Of a stretch of DNA of 64,000 bases, positions 42,755-51,516 are shown piece by piece. Position numbers and translations under genes: made by a program. The stretch is from positions 310,001 to 374,000 of the forward strand of contig NZ_JACIHE010000006.1 in assembly GCF_014198245.1 (NCBI RefSeq), in the 5' to 3' direction. The notes beneath the pieces were generated by a model. It searched no databases. It was not told the DNA's origin and saw only the letters and a program-made list of their open reading frames with translations. Numbering within the stretch: position 1 is the stretch's first letter; each line of letters begins with the position of its first letter. Source of the stretch: Bradyrhizobium sp. cir1 (GTDB lineage: Bacteria; Pseudomonadota; Alphaproteobacteria; Rhizobiales; Xanthobacteraceae).

Positions 42755-43368
42755 AGCTGAATTCCACGCGCCTGGTGATCGCCACCGCGATGCTGCTCGC
42801 CGGCGGAAATGCCGCCGAGGCGCATATCGTCGCGGCCCGCCTTGGCGATTTCTACATGGGTGTTGTGCATCCCCTCACCGATCTCCAGGATGTCGTTCTC
42901 TGGACCGCGACCGGCGTGCTGGCGGGTACGCTCGGAGCCGCCAAGGGGCGCTGGCTCATCGCCTTGTTTCCGCTCGGACTGCTGGTCGGCTTGCTGCTTG
43001 GGCAGGTCTTCGGCGCGGCGTCCACCCAGCTTGCGGATGCGGCCATGATGCTCGCCATCGGCCTGCTGCTCGCGGCCGCGGCGCAGGTGCCCACAGTGTT
43101 GCTCTGCGCGATGGCCTTCGCGGTCGCGGTGATAAGGGGTGCCGCGAACGGCGCCGACCTCGCGCCCGAAACCGACCGGCTGCTGTTTGCTGCAGGATTG
43201 ACGTGCGTCGGCTACGCCGCCATCACCCTGACGATGGCGCTGACCGCGGTGTTCAAGCGAACGAACTCGGACAGCGCAACGTCCTGGCGGGCCATCGCCG
43301 TTCGCGCACTTGGCGGCTGGATCGCTGCGATCGGCCTGATGATGGCGAGCCTTGCACTGGCCCCGTGA
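42751..43368 (+). CDS. Degenerate HupE/UreJ-like membrane protein
   Basis: A 205-residue paralogue of the preceding gene, starting at the ATGA overlap. The signal peptide ends GGNAAEAHIV. The fold and helix spacing match HupE/UreJ, but the key positions are changed. HPxTGxDH of copy 2 reads HPLTDLQD here (from 42868), and HGHAHGAEL reads RGAANGADL (from 43135). With most metal-site histidines gone it may be a non-transporting partner, a different-substrate transporter or a decaying copy. The frame is intact. Confidence 0.75.
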   Translation: MKLNSTRLVIATAMLLAGGNAAEAHIVAARLGDFYMGVVHPLTDLQDVVLWTATGVLAGTLGAAKGRWLIALFPLGLLVGLLLGQVFGAASTQLADAAMMLAIGLLLAAAAQVPTVLLCAMAFAVAVIRGAANGADLAPETDRLLFAAGLTCVGYAAITLTMALTAVFKRTNSDSATSWRAIAVRALGGWIAAIGLMMASLALAP

Positions 43369-43453
43369 GAGGGCGCCGGGACCACCCGCGTAAGATCAGC
43401 CGGGAATTGGAGCTGGGCGGCAGTGGTCAAAACCAGCCGCCCAGCCTGCGGCC

Positions 43454-43467
43454 TTGACGCAGATCAA
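43454..43467 (+). promoter_or_regulatory. FixK/FNR-type box upstream of the CoA-transferase operon
   Basis: TTGACGCAGATCAA fits the FixK2/FNR consensus TTG(A/C)-N6-(T/G)CAA. Its centre lies about 76 bases before the ATG at 43537, which allows a class II promoter with a start near 43502. Confidence 0.7.
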
Positions 43468-43536
43468 AGCCGCGGGACCGCCCGCCTCCAACATCGACCC
43501 GCAATTCACCTGTACCCGCCGACCGGAGGTCCGATC

Positions 43537-44184
43537 ATGAAGGCCGTTTCCGTCGAAGAAGCCGTTGCGATGATCCCGGCCGGCGCGAGCGTCATGGTCG
43601 GCGGGTTCATGGGCGTCGGGACGCCGGAACGTCTGCTGGATGAGCTCGTCCGGCAGAACAAGGCAGGCCTGTCCCTGATCTGCAACGACGCGGCCACGCC
43701 CGGCAAGGGCGTCGGCAAGCTGTTCGATGCAACGCTGGTCTCGAAGCTGACGGCGACGCATATCGGACTCAATCCGAAGGTCCAGCAGCAGATGCTTGGC
43801 AACCAGGTCTCGGTCGATCTGGTGCCGCAAGGCACCTTCGTCGAACGCATCAGGGCGGGCGGATGCGGCTTGGGCGGCGTGCTGACGCCGACCGGCGTCG
43901 GCACCCTCGTTGCGGAGGGCAAGCGCCAGATCGAGGTCGACGGCAAGCCGTTTCTGCTGGAGACCGCCATCCGCGCGCAGTTCGCGCTGATCCACGCTTT
44001 CCTTGCCGACTATCTCGGCAATCTCTCCTACGCGCTGACCGCGCGCAATTTCAATCCGATCATGGCCATGGCGGCCGACACGGTCATCGTCGTAGCCGAG
44101 CACATCGTGCCCGTCGGCGTCATCGCACCTGATCACGTCGTCACGCCGGCGCCGCTGGTCGACTACATCATTGCGAACGGGTGA
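43537..44184 (+). CDS. 3-oxoacid (acetoacetate-type) CoA-transferase, alpha subunit
   Basis: A 215-residue subunit of a family I CoA-transferase, AtoD/ScoA type. It has the N-terminal glycine motif ASVMVGGFMGVGTPERLL and the central GCGLGGVLTPTGVGT. The ATG at 43537 follows a textbook GGAGGT site; the longer frame is not needed. The beta subunit starts 4 bases after its stop. The heterotetramer swaps CoA between acids, for example acetoacetate and acetate or succinate, which links to the acetate kinase and phosphotransacetylase genes nearby. Confidence 0.9.
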   Translation: MKAVSVEEAVAMIPAGASVMVGGFMGVGTPERLLDELVRQNKAGLSLICNDAATPGKGVGKLFDATLVSKLTATHIGLNPKVQQQMLGNQVSVDLVPQGTFVERIRAGGCGLGGVLTPTGVGTLVAEGKRQIEVDGKPFLLETAIRAQFALIHAFLADYLGNLSYALTARNFNPIMAMAADTVIVVAEHIVPVGVIAPDHVVTPAPLVDYIIANG

Positions 44185-44188
44185 CCCC

Positions 44189-44839
44189 ATGGATCCGCAG
44201 ATCATCATCGCCCGCCGCGTCGCCAGGGAACTCCGCGATGGCAATCTCGTCAATCTCGGCATCGGCATCCCGACGCTGGTCGCGAACTACGTGCCGTCCG
44301 ATCTCAAGGTCTTCTTCCAGTCCGAGAACGGGCTGATCGGCACCGGGCCGATCCCGGAGCAGGGAATGGCGCATCCCCTGCTCACCGACGCCGGCGGCCG
44401 GCCGATCAGTGCGCTACCGGGGGCAGCGACCTTCGACAGTGCGATGTCGTTCGGCCTGATCCGCGGTGGCCATGTCGACGTCACCGTACTCGGCGGCCTT
44501 CAGGTCGATGCGCACGGCCTGCTCGCCAACTGGATGATCCCGGGCAAGATGGTGCCTGGCATGGGCGGCGCGATGGACCTCGTCAGCGGTGCCAAGCGCG
44601 TCATCGTCGCCATGCAGCACGCGGCCAAGGGCAAGTCGAAGATCGTTGCCAAATGCACGCTGCCTCTGACCTCGGCACGGCCGGTGAGCCTCGTCGTCAC
44701 CGACATGGCCGTGATCGGCTTTCCCGACGGCAAGGCGACGCTGCTGGAAACAGCGCCCGGCATCAGCATCGGCGAGGTCCTGGCGGTGACGGAGGCCGAG
44801 CTCGCCATTCCCGACACTGTCCCGGAAATGAAGATCTGA
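44189..44839 (+). CDS. 3-oxoacid (acetoacetate-type) CoA-transferase, beta subunit
   Basis: A 216-residue subunit carrying the catalytic glutamate in the family motif SENGLIGTG near residue 50. Other family stretches are VNLGIGIPTLVANY, LGGLQVDAHGLLANW and the final AVTEAELAIPDTVPEMKI. The start at 44189 (MDPQIIIARRVA) is preferred over an in-frame ATG at 44171 that would overlap the alpha subunit. A MaoC-type gene follows 10 bases later. Confidence 0.91.
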   Translation: MDPQIIIARRVARELRDGNLVNLGIGIPTLVANYVPSDLKVFFQSENGLIGTGPIPEQGMAHPLLTDAGGRPISALPGAATFDSAMSFGLIRGGHVDVTVLGGLQVDAHGLLANWMIPGKMVPGMGGAMDLVSGAKRVIVAMQHAAKGKSKIVAKCTLPLTSARPVSLVVTDMAVIGFPDGKATLLETAPGISIGEVLAVTEAELAIPDTVPEMKI

Positions 44840-44849
44840 CGGGGTGACC

Positions 44850-45308
44850 ATGCGCATATTCAGCGATTTCAACGAGATCAAATCCGCCGTCGGCACCGAG
44901 ATCGGCGTGAGCGACTGGGTTGAGGTGTCGCAGCAGCGCATCAACCAGTTCGCGGAGGCGACCTGCGACGAGCAATGGATCCATGTCGATCAGGAGCGCG
45001 CAGCCAAGGAGATGCCCGGCGGCAAGACCATCGCCCACGGCCTGCTGTCGCTGGCGCTCGCGCCCCTCTTCATCCGCTCGGTGATCGGCCTGAAGGGCCT
45101 GCGCAACACGCTGAACTATGGCGCCGACCGGATCAGATATCTGGCGCCGGTGCCGGCGGGCTCGAAGCTGCGCGGCCGCGTCACGGTCGCCGAAGCCGAG
45201 GACGTGCCGCCGGACGGGTTGCGCGTCAACTATCACCTCGTGATCGAGATCGAAGGCGGCAAGAAGCCCGCCTGCATCGCCGAGCTGATCGCCCTGCACT
45301 ATCGCTGA
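44850..45308 (+). CDS. MaoC-family (R)-specific enoyl-CoA hydratase
   Basis: A 152-residue hot-dog-fold protein. The hydratase-2 motif is INQFAEATCDEQWIHVDQERA, then GKTIAHGLLSLAL, giving the catalytic Asp and His. The ATG at 44850 has GGGGTGA upstream; a GTG lies at 44844. It would interconvert (R)-3-hydroxyacyl-CoA and enoyl-CoA. Bifunctional MaoC-phosphotransacetylase proteins are known; here the two parts are separate genes in the same neighbourhood. Last gene of the plus-strand operon. Confidence 0.88.
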   Translation: MRIFSDFNEIKSAVGTEIGVSDWVEVSQQRINQFAEATCDEQWIHVDQERAAKEMPGGKTIAHGLLSLALAPLFIRSVIGLKGLRNTLNYGADRIRYLAPVPAGSKLRGRVTVAEAEDVPPDGLRVNYHLVIEIEGGKKPACIAELIALHYR

Positions 45309-45318
45309 ATCAACAAAG

Positions 45319-45440
45319 GTCGAAAACAACCCCATGCACAGTAGCGGGGGCATTGACGACATTGCACTTTTTCAGCCGGCTGTTCTGCCGGCCCAATCGT
45401 TTGACCCGTCGGGCAAAACACCGGCATAATGCCATGATCC
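45319..45440 (+). repeat. Dispersed intergenic repeat, copy 2
   Basis: The left block 45319-45344 is identical over 26 bases to 30536-30561. The right block 45400-45440 (TTTGACCCGTCGGGCAAAAC...) is nearly identical to 30605-30644 and is itself a near-palindrome. The spacer holds a further hairpin, GCCGGCTGTTCTGCCGGC. It lies between the convergent MaoC and fabI genes. Confidence 0.75.
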
Positions 45441-45477
45441 GACCCAGGGCGTTCCCGCCTGCCGGCGACTGCTCGCG

Positions 45478-46266
45478 TCAGTCGATGATGTGATATCCGC
45501 CATCGATATACAGCACACCACCCGTGATCAGCTTGGCACCATCGAGCGCCAGGAAGGCAGTGGCGTTGCCGACGTCGTCAATGCTGACGAGGCTGCGCGA
45601 CGGAGCCTTCGATTGCGCCTTGTCCATGAGCTCGTCGAATTCGGGAATGCCTGAGGCGGCGCGCGTCGCCAGCGGGCCCGGCGAGATCGCGTGAACGCGG
45701 ATGCCCTTCGGGCCCAGCTCGGCGGCGATGTAGCGCACCGAGGCCTCGAGCGCGGCCTTGGCCACGCCCATGACGTTGTAGTTCTCCACCACCATCTGGC
45801 TGCCGTAATAGGTCATGGTGAACAGAGTGCCGCCGTTCTTCATGAGCGGCTCGGCGAGATGAGCCATGCGCATGAACGACCAGCACGAGACATCCATGGT
45901 CTTGAGGAAACCGTCGCGGCCGACATCGACGACGCGGCCGTGCAACGCCTCCTTGGGCGAGAAGGCGATGGAATGAAGCAGAAAATCGAGCTGGCCCCAC
46001 TCGGCCGCAATGCGCTCGAACACCGCTTCGGTCTGGCCTTCGACCATCACGTCCAGCGGCATGAAGATCGGCGCCTCCAGCGCCTGCGCCAGGGGCTCGA
46101 CGTGCTTCTTGGCGCGATCGTTCAGGTACGTGACGGCGAGATCGGCGCCGAGCGCACGAAACGCCCGCGCACAGCCCCAGGCGATGGACTGGTCGTTGGC
46201 GATACCGACGATCAGGCCCTTCTTTCCCTTCAGGGCCACCTTGCTGTCCGGGAATATTGGGATCAT
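45478..46266 (-). CDS. fabI: Enoyl-ACP reductase (FabI)
   Basis: A 262-residue NADH-dependent enoyl reductase. It has the variant Rossmann motif of FabI ([16 protein letters not shown]), the segment [15 protein letters not shown], and the catalytic Tyr-x6-Lys as [12 protein letters not shown]. The C-terminus is [24 protein letters not shown]. It reduces trans-2-enoyl-ACP in fatty-acid elongation. Alphaproteobacteria often have more than one copy; this one ends an acetate-kinase operon, so it may be a condition-specific form. Its ATG overlaps the ackA stop. Confidence 0.92.
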   Translation of the reverse strand: MIPIFPDSKVALKGKKGLIVGIANDQSIAWGCARAFRALGADLAVTYLNDRAKKHVEPLAQALEAPIFMPLDVMVEGQTEAVFERIAAEWGQLDFLLHSIAFSPKEALHGRVVDVGRDGFLKTMDVSCWSFMRMAHLAEPLMKNGGTLFTMTYYGSQMVVENYNVMGVAKAALEASVRYIAAELGPKGIRVHAISPGPLATRAASGIPEFDELMDKAQSKAPSRSLVSIDDVGNATAFLALDGAKLITGGVLYIDGGYHIID

Positions 46267-47477
46267 GACACCCTCTCAGATCGTGTGTTTTGCGGCGGGC
46301 CGTTCATCAGCACCGCAAGCGTGTGCTGCGCGATCATCAGCTCCTCGTCGGTCGGGACGACATAGACGGGGATGCGACTGCCGGAATGCGAGATCAGCCG
46401 TGAATGACGGGCATTTTCGTCGGCATCGAGGGTCACACCGAGCCAGGCGAGCTGCCCTGCGACACGCGCCCGGATCGATGCCGAATTCTCGCCGATGCCG
46501 GCGGTGAAGACGAAGGCGTCCAGACCCTGCAGGGCCGCAGCCAACGTGCCTGCACTGAGCCCGATCCGGTAGACGAAGTAGTCGATCGCGAGCCTTGCAT
46601 GGGAATCGGTGCTCGCCTCGAGCTCCCGCATGTCGTTGCTGACGCCGGAGAGGCCCTTCAGTCCGCACTCGCGGTAGAGGAAGTCCTGCACCTTCGAGGC
46701 CGGCATGCCCTTCTCCGAGATGAGATAGAGCACCACCCCGGGATCGATCTGCCCCGGCCGCGTTCCCATCGGCAGCCCATCGAGCGCCGTGAAGCCCATG
46801 GTGCTTTCGACGCTGCGCCCGCCCTTCAAGGCGCACATCGAGGCACCACTGCCGAGATGGGCGACGATCACGCGTCCGCCGGCGATCTCGGGCGCGACAT
46901 TCGGCAGCGTCCGGGCAATGTACTCATAGGACAGGCCGTGAAAGCCATAGCGCCGCACACCCTCGGCATGAAGCTGGTGCGGAATGGCATAATGGTCTGC
47001 GACCGCGTCATGCGTGCGGTGGAAGGCGGTGTCGAAACAGGCCACCTGGAGCAGTGTCGGGAAGCCCGCAAGGAGCGAGCGTATCGGCGCCAGATTGTGG
47101 GGCTGATGCAAGGGCGCCAGGGTGACGAAGCGCTCGAGGCGGCACACGACGCCGTGGTCGATCACGACGGGCCGCGAATAGTCCGGACCGCCATGCACGA
47201 CGCGGTGACCGACCGCGATCGGCGTCACCCTAAGCTCGTTCCGCAACCAGTCGCCGGCAACAGCCATTGCCGCCGGCACATCCGGCACGGACTCGATCGG
47301 ATAGGCCCGATCGACCAGTGGATCGCCGTTCGCGCCGCCGGCCCGCAGACGCGGCCGGCTGCCGATGCCATCGATCTGTCCCTTGATCTGCCGCCGCAGG
47401 GTCCCCTCGCCCTCGATCGAATAGACTTGAAACTTGACGCTGGAGGAGCCGGCATTGACGACGAGGATCGTATCCAT
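46263..47477 (-). CDS. ackA: Acetate kinase
   Basis: A 404-residue acetokinase-family enzyme (usual about 400). It has the N-terminal phosphate loop [11 protein letters not shown], the family signatures GHRVVHGG and [11 protein letters not shown], and the segment [18 protein letters not shown]. It converts acetyl phosphate plus ADP to acetate plus ATP, or the reverse. The frame runs open to 47783 inside the next gene, but the start at 47477 gives the family N-terminus [10 protein letters not shown]. It lies 4 bases after the phosphotransacetylase gene. Confidence 0.94.
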   Translation of the reverse strand: MDTILVVNAGSSSVKFQVYSIEGEGTLRRQIKGQIDGIGSRPRLRAGGANGDPLVDRAYPIESVPDVPAAMAVAGDWLRNELRVTPIAVGHRVVHGGPDYSRPVVIDHGVVCRLERFVTLAPLHQPHNLAPIRSLLAGFPTLLQVACFDTAFHRTHDAVADHYAIPHQLHAEGVRRYGFHGLSYEYIARTLPNVAPEIAGGRVIVAHLGSGASMCALKGGRSVESTMGFTALDGLPMGTRPGQIDPGVVLYLISEKGMPASKVQDFLYRECGLKGLSGVSNDMRELEASTDSHARLAIDYFVYRIGLSAGTLAAALQGLDAFVFTAGIGENSASIRARVAGQLAWLGVTLDADENARHSRLISHSGSRIPVYVVPTDEELMIAQHTLAVLMNGPPQNTRSERVS

Positions 47478-47481
47478 GGCG

Positions 47482-48447
47482 TCACGCGGCCACTGTCGGC
47501 GCCTTCTGGCGCCGGGCGCGAGCATAGAGCGCGGCAACCGCGCAGGATGCCATGCGCGCGCGTGGAGAATCCGCCCGCGAGGTGAGCACCACCGGCACGC
47601 GGGCACCGAGCACAATGCCCGCGCTGTCCGCCTTGGCGAAATAGGCGAGGTTCTTGGCCAGCATGTTCCCGGCCTCGAGGTCCGGAACGACCAGGATTTG
47701 TGCGCGTCCGGCGACCTCGGAGGTGATGCCCTTGATCCGCGCGGCTTCCATGTCGATCGCATTGTCGAACGCCAGCGGGCCATCGAGGATGCCGCCGGTG
47801 ATCTGGCCGCGATCGGCCATCTTGCAGAGGGCCGCGGCCTCGATCGTCGAGGGGATTTTCGAGGTCACGGTCTCGACCGCCGACAGGATCGCGACCCGCG
47901 GGGTCTTGCCGAAGCCGGCCTGGTTGTAGAGGTCGATCGCGTTCTGGATGATGTCGCGCTTGGCGTCGAGATCGGGAAAGATGTTGATCGCGGCATCCGT
48001 CACGAAGATGGTCTCGGCGTAGACCGGCACATCCATGACGAAGACGTGGCTGATGCGCCGGTCGGTACGCAGGCCGCCGGTCTTGGCCGTGACGGCGCGC
48101 ATCAATTCGTCGGTGTGAAGGCTGCCTTTCATCAGCAGATCGCCTTTGGCGGCATGGATGAGCTCGACGCCCCTGGCCGCGGCTTCTTCGCTATGCGCGG
48201 CATCGACAATCTCGAACCCGGACACGTCGAGATCGAATTTCGCGGCTGTGTCCCTGATCTTCCTCTCGGGCCCGACAAGTATCGGCCGGATGATGCCTGC
48301 GCTTGCGCTGTCGATGGCGCCGCGCAACGAGGTCTCGTCGCAGGGGTGGACGACGATGGTCGGCAGCGGCGCCCCCGCCTTCGCTGCCGCGATCAGGCGG
48401 TCGTACTTGCTGCCGGAATGGGCCCCCGTCGTGTCGGCCGACATCAT
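47482..48447 (-). CDS. Phosphate acetyl/butyryltransferase family enzyme
   Basis: A 321-residue PTA/PTB-family enzyme, the size of stand-alone phosphotransbutyrylase-type proteins. Family segments are [44 protein letters not shown] and [16 protein letters not shown]. It converts acyl-CoA plus phosphate to acyl phosphate plus CoA, feeding the acetate kinase encoded next. It lacks the MaoC domain found in many bifunctional relatives. Whether acetyl or butyryl is preferred cannot be told. It starts 26 bases after the DUF3141 stop. Confidence 0.9.
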   Translation of the reverse strand: MMSADTTGAHSGSKYDRLIAAAKAGAPLPTIVVHPCDETSLRGAIDSASAGIIRPILVGPERKIRDTAAKFDLDVSGFEIVDAAHSEEAAARGVELIHAAKGDLLMKGSLHTDELMRAVTAKTGGLRTDRRISHVFVMDVPVYAETIFVTDAAINIFPDLDAKRDIIQNAIDLYNQAGFGKTPRVAILSAVETVTSKIPSTIEAAALCKMADRGQITGGILDGPLAFDNAIDMEAARIKGITSEVAGRAQILVVPDLEAGNMLAKNLAYFAKADSAGIVLGARVPVVLTSRADSPRARMASCAVAALYARARRQKAPTVAA

Positions 48448-48473
48448 GTCACTCCCGCTTCCGCCAATCCGCG

Positions 48474-50702
48474 TTACGACGCTCTTGCCTCTGCTTTCGA
48501 GTCGAAAGGGGCGACGTTCGACGTCAGCTCCCCCTCTCCGTCCAGACCAAAAAGCCCGGCGATCTGCTTCAGACGATGCGCGCGCTCGCCGGTGATGTCC
48601 TCACTCGCCGACAGCACCTCGCGCATCGCGGCGAAGACCTCGCGCCGCTGGCTCATGTCGTCCGGCAGCAATTTCGGGATCGCAGCCAGCGCGCCGTCGC
48701 GATCAAGCAGCAGCATGAAGAACTGCTCGCGGACCAGCATCTTGAATTCGGCCAGCGTCATCCGGGCGCCGCCATGGTCCCGCCGCACCTGGCGCAGCGC
48801 CTCGATGCTGCGCTCGTCCACCATGCCGCGGGCGGAGCCGACATAGAGCAGCGAACGGAGCGCTGCTTCGCGAAGCCCGCCCTCGCCGATGCGCGATTTC
48901 AGCTCGGAGATTCGCTGCTCGAGCATCGCGCGATGCTCCGCCGACATCTCGCGGCGCTGCGAGGGCACGGAATTCGGATCGACGCCTACGGCCGCCTGAA
49001 GCAAGGGCGAGCCGTAGACATTGAGGAATATGGTCTCGCTCAGAGCCTCCTGCGCGTCGCGCCAGCTGTCGAGCGCATGGACGATCTGCTTCGACATCTG
49101 CTCCTGGAACGCCAGGAACGGATTGTCCTTCGAGACCGGCTTGCGGTTGTCCTCGACACGATCGGCGGCCGCCTTGACGGTGGACATCCAGGGATTCTGG
49201 CTGCTGAAGGCCTCATATTGCATTCGCAGCGGATGCATGTTGCGCGCCAAGCCCGCGATCTGCGGGGTCACCATCTTCTTGACCCAGGGCTGGACGAACT
49301 TCCGATAGGCGGCCAGGTTGAGCTCCGAGACGCGCTTGGCGGCGGCAAACCGCCTCTCATCCTCGGGTGAATTGCCTCCCATCGCTCGGATATCGTCAAG
49401 CGTGCGGGCCTCACAGCGCATCACCCACTGCCCGGCCGCGAGATCGGCATTGAGCGTCTCGTTGCCCCTCGCCTCGAACGTCGCCTCATAGAGCCCGGGC
49501 GGAAGCACGTCGATCAAATCGATGTTGCTTGAAAACTCGGCATGCTCCTTCTTGGCGACGCCGCCGGACACGAAGATGCCGAGATGGCCGATGCTCTCGT
49601 GAACGGTGTAGACGATGGTCTGGCCATACGCCCTGATCTCGTCGACGTCGGCGTAGCAGTCCAAGATCCAGTCGAGCGCCTGCTGCGGCGGGGTGACATT
49701 GTCGCCCTTGGAGCAGAACACCACGATCGGCGAACGGATATTGCGCAGATCGACCTTCTGTCCGTCCGACATCTCGATGCGGCCGGCGGCGAGATTGTTG
49801 CCGATGAACAGCTCGTCGACGATGAACTGGATCTCTTCGGCATTGAGGTTGACGTGCCCGCCCCACCAGCGCTCGAAATCCAGATAGCGTTCGGCCTCGG
49901 TGTCGACCTTGGAGTAGACGTTGTACTGCTTGGTCCAGAGCGTGTTGGACGGGTTCTGGTTCTCGAAGTTCTGCACCAGCCAGGCGCCGTCGAACTTGCC
50001 GGCGCCGAGATCGCTCGCCAGCGCCGTCAGCCAGCTTCCGCCCAAAAGGCCGCCGGAATAGCGCATCGGATACTGGCCGTGCACGCCGGCCCAATAAGCC
50101 AGCGGCGCGCCGGCGATGATCAGGGGCCCGAACAGTTCCGGCCGCAGCGATGCCAGGATCATGACGGCCCAGCCGGCCTGGCAGTTCCCGATCACGCAGG
50201 GCTTGCCGTCGGCTTCGGGATGACGGCCGATGACGGTCTCGATGAACTTCGCTTCCGCGCGTGCGATGCGCTCGATGGTCTGGCCCGGCACCGGCTCGGG
50301 CAAGAAGCCGATGAAATAGCAGGGATGCCCCGCCTTCATCGCCACGCCGATCTCGCTGTCGGCCTTGAAGCCGCCGATGCCCGGCCCGTGGCCGGCACGC
50401 GGATCGACCACCACGAACGGCCGCCGGCTCATGTCGATCTCGGCATCCTTGGGCGGAATGATGCGCACAAGCGCGTAGTTGACCGGCTCCTCCAGCGTGC
50501 GGCCGTCGATGATCAATTCGGCAGCATATTGCAGCACATGCGGCGCGACCTGCGCGACGTGCTCGCGATACTGGTCGCCACGCTGACGCATGATGTCCAG
50601 AAACAGCACACTGCGCTGCCCCGCATCGACCATGTATTCGACGGCGGAAGCCACAAGGCCCGACATCGGGCCGTCCGGCAGTTTCAGATTGTCCATCGCC
50701 AT
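48474..50702 (-). CDS. DUF3141 protein, polyhydroxyalkanoate-synthase-like alpha/beta hydrolase
   Basis: A 742-residue protein. An N-terminal helical region (residues 10-75) is followed by an alpha/beta-hydrolase-like core with the lipase-box-like CIGN-type motif VIGNCQAGWAVM, Cys174 standing where polyhydroxyalkanoate synthases have their nucleophile. The later Asp and His positions are in VFCSKGDNVTPP and VHESIGHLGIF. The C-terminal third is helical and charged. True PHA synthases are shorter (about 560-600), and DUF3141 has no proven activity. It is the first gene of the pta-ackA-fabI operon, with a FixK-type box 54 bases upstream. Confidence 0.85.
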   Translation of the reverse strand: MAMDNLKLPDGPMSGLVASAVEYMVDAGQRSVLFLDIMRQRGDQYREHVAQVAPHVLQYAAELIIDGRTLEEPVNYALVRIIPPKDAEIDMSRRPFVVVDPRAGHGPGIGGFKADSEIGVAMKAGHPCYFIGFLPEPVPGQTIERIARAEAKFIETVIGRHPEADGKPCVIGNCQAGWAVMILASLRPELFGPLIIAGAPLAYWAGVHGQYPMRYSGGLLGGSWLTALASDLGAGKFDGAWLVQNFENQNPSNTLWTKQYNVYSKVDTEAERYLDFERWWGGHVNLNAEEIQFIVDELFIGNNLAAGRIEMSDGQKVDLRNIRSPIVVFCSKGDNVTPPQQALDWILDCYADVDEIRAYGQTIVYTVHESIGHLGIFVSGGVAKKEHAEFSSNIDLIDVLPPGLYEATFEARGNETLNADLAAGQWVMRCEARTLDDIRAMGGNSPEDERRFAAAKRVSELNLAAYRKFVQPWVKKMVTPQIAGLARNMHPLRMQYEAFSSQNPWMSTVKAAADRVEDNRKPVSKDNPFLAFQEQMSKQIVHALDSWRDAQEALSETIFLNVYGSPLLQAAVGVDPNSVPSQRREMSAEHRAMLEQRISELKSRIGEGGLREAALRSLLYVGSARGMVDERSIEALRQVRRDHGGARMTLAEFKMLVREQFFMLLLDRDGALAAIPKLLPDDMSQRREVFAAMREVLSASEDITGERAHRLKQIAGLFGLDGEGELTSNVAPFDSKAEARAS

Positions 50703-50755
50703 GTTCGCCCTCGCCGTCGCGTCGAGCCATTCAAGAATCCCTGGGATTGCCGACG

Positions 50756-50769
50756 TTGATTTAGGTCAA
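50756..50769 (-). promoter_or_regulatory. FixK/FNR-type box between DUF3141 and GNAT genes
   Basis: TTGATTTAGGTCAA matches TTG(A/C)-N6-(T/G)CAA. Its centre is about 60 bases from the DUF3141 ATG (minus), allowing a transcription start near 50721. It could also serve the GNAT gene on the plus strand, 124 bases away. Confidence 0.75.
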
Positions 50770-50892
50770 CGGTCAGTGACGGAACGCGAGGTTCCCTGCG
50801 GGAAGCCGGCCGACCTGGCCTTCGCGGCAGGCTTGATCGGAGCCAGGCGGCACGTATCGGCAAACGGCTGAACGGGGAAAGGGCGCGCATTC

Positions 50893-51414
50893 ATGGAGAC
50901 TCCAGCAAGTTTCACTTGCCGGGAGACGCTACGTGACGGCACCGCGGTCGAGATCCGGGCACTCCGGCCGGAGGATGAGGTCGGCATGCTCGCCGCGCTG
51001 GACCAGGCCAGCATGCAAACACGCCAGCGTCGCTTCTTTGCACCGAAGCGCCATTTCTCGGACCGCGAGCGTGCCTATTTCATGGAGATCGACTTCGAGA
51101 AGCACGTGGCGCTGGTTGCCTGCGCGGAGGATGCGGGCCGAAAGGTCATCATAGGTGGCGGCCGCTACGTCGTCGCGACGCCCGGCTGCGCAGAGATGGC
51201 CTTTGTCGTTGTCGATGCCTGGCAGGGACGCGGCGTCGGCACGCTGCTGGCACGACATCTCATCGCGCTCGCGCGCGAGGCCGGACTGACTGAACTGACT
51301 GCGGAGGTCATGTCGGACAATACGGCCATGCGTCGCGTCTTCGAGAGGCTCGGCTTCGGTCCTGCGATGAAGCGGGACCCTCAAACGATTCATCTGGTGC
51401 TGAAGCTGACCTGA
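50893..51414 (+). CDS. GNAT-family N-acetyltransferase
   Basis: A 173-residue acetyltransferase of the Gcn5 family. The CoA-binding loop is WQGRGVGTLLARHLIALARE, and the C-terminal strand-helix is MSDNTAMRRVFERLGF. The N-terminus (REtlRDGTAVEIRALRPEDE) is the usual first strand. It may acetylate a protein lysine or a small molecule; similar domains acetylate acetyl-CoA synthetases in other bacteria, which would fit the acetate genes next door, but this is speculative. It is divergent from DUF3141 and may share its FixK-type box. Confidence 0.88.
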   Translation: METPASFTCRETLRDGTAVEIRALRPEDEVGMLAALDQASMQTRQRRFFAPKRHFSDRERAYFMEIDFEKHVALVACAEDAGRKVIIGGGRYVVATPGCAEMAFVVVDAWQGRGVGTLLARHLIALAREAGLTELTAEVMSDNTAMRRVFERLGFGPAMKRDPQTIHLVLKLT

Positions 51415-51444
51415 TGACCCCCGAAGTGGATTTCGACTATTCCC

Positions 51445-51458
51445 TTGATCTTGATCAA
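51445..51458 (+). promoter_or_regulatory. FixK/FNR-type box upstream of a small exported protein
   Basis: TTGATCTTGATCAA has both perfect half-sites TTGAT and ATCAA. The centre lies about 65 bases before the ATG at 51517, so a start near 51493 is expected. This is the best of the three boxes. Confidence 0.78.
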
Positions 51459-51516
51459 CGCTTCGCCAGCCGGCCCGTGGGTCAGTCGACACATCGCCGC
51501 AAAGACGGAGGTCGTC

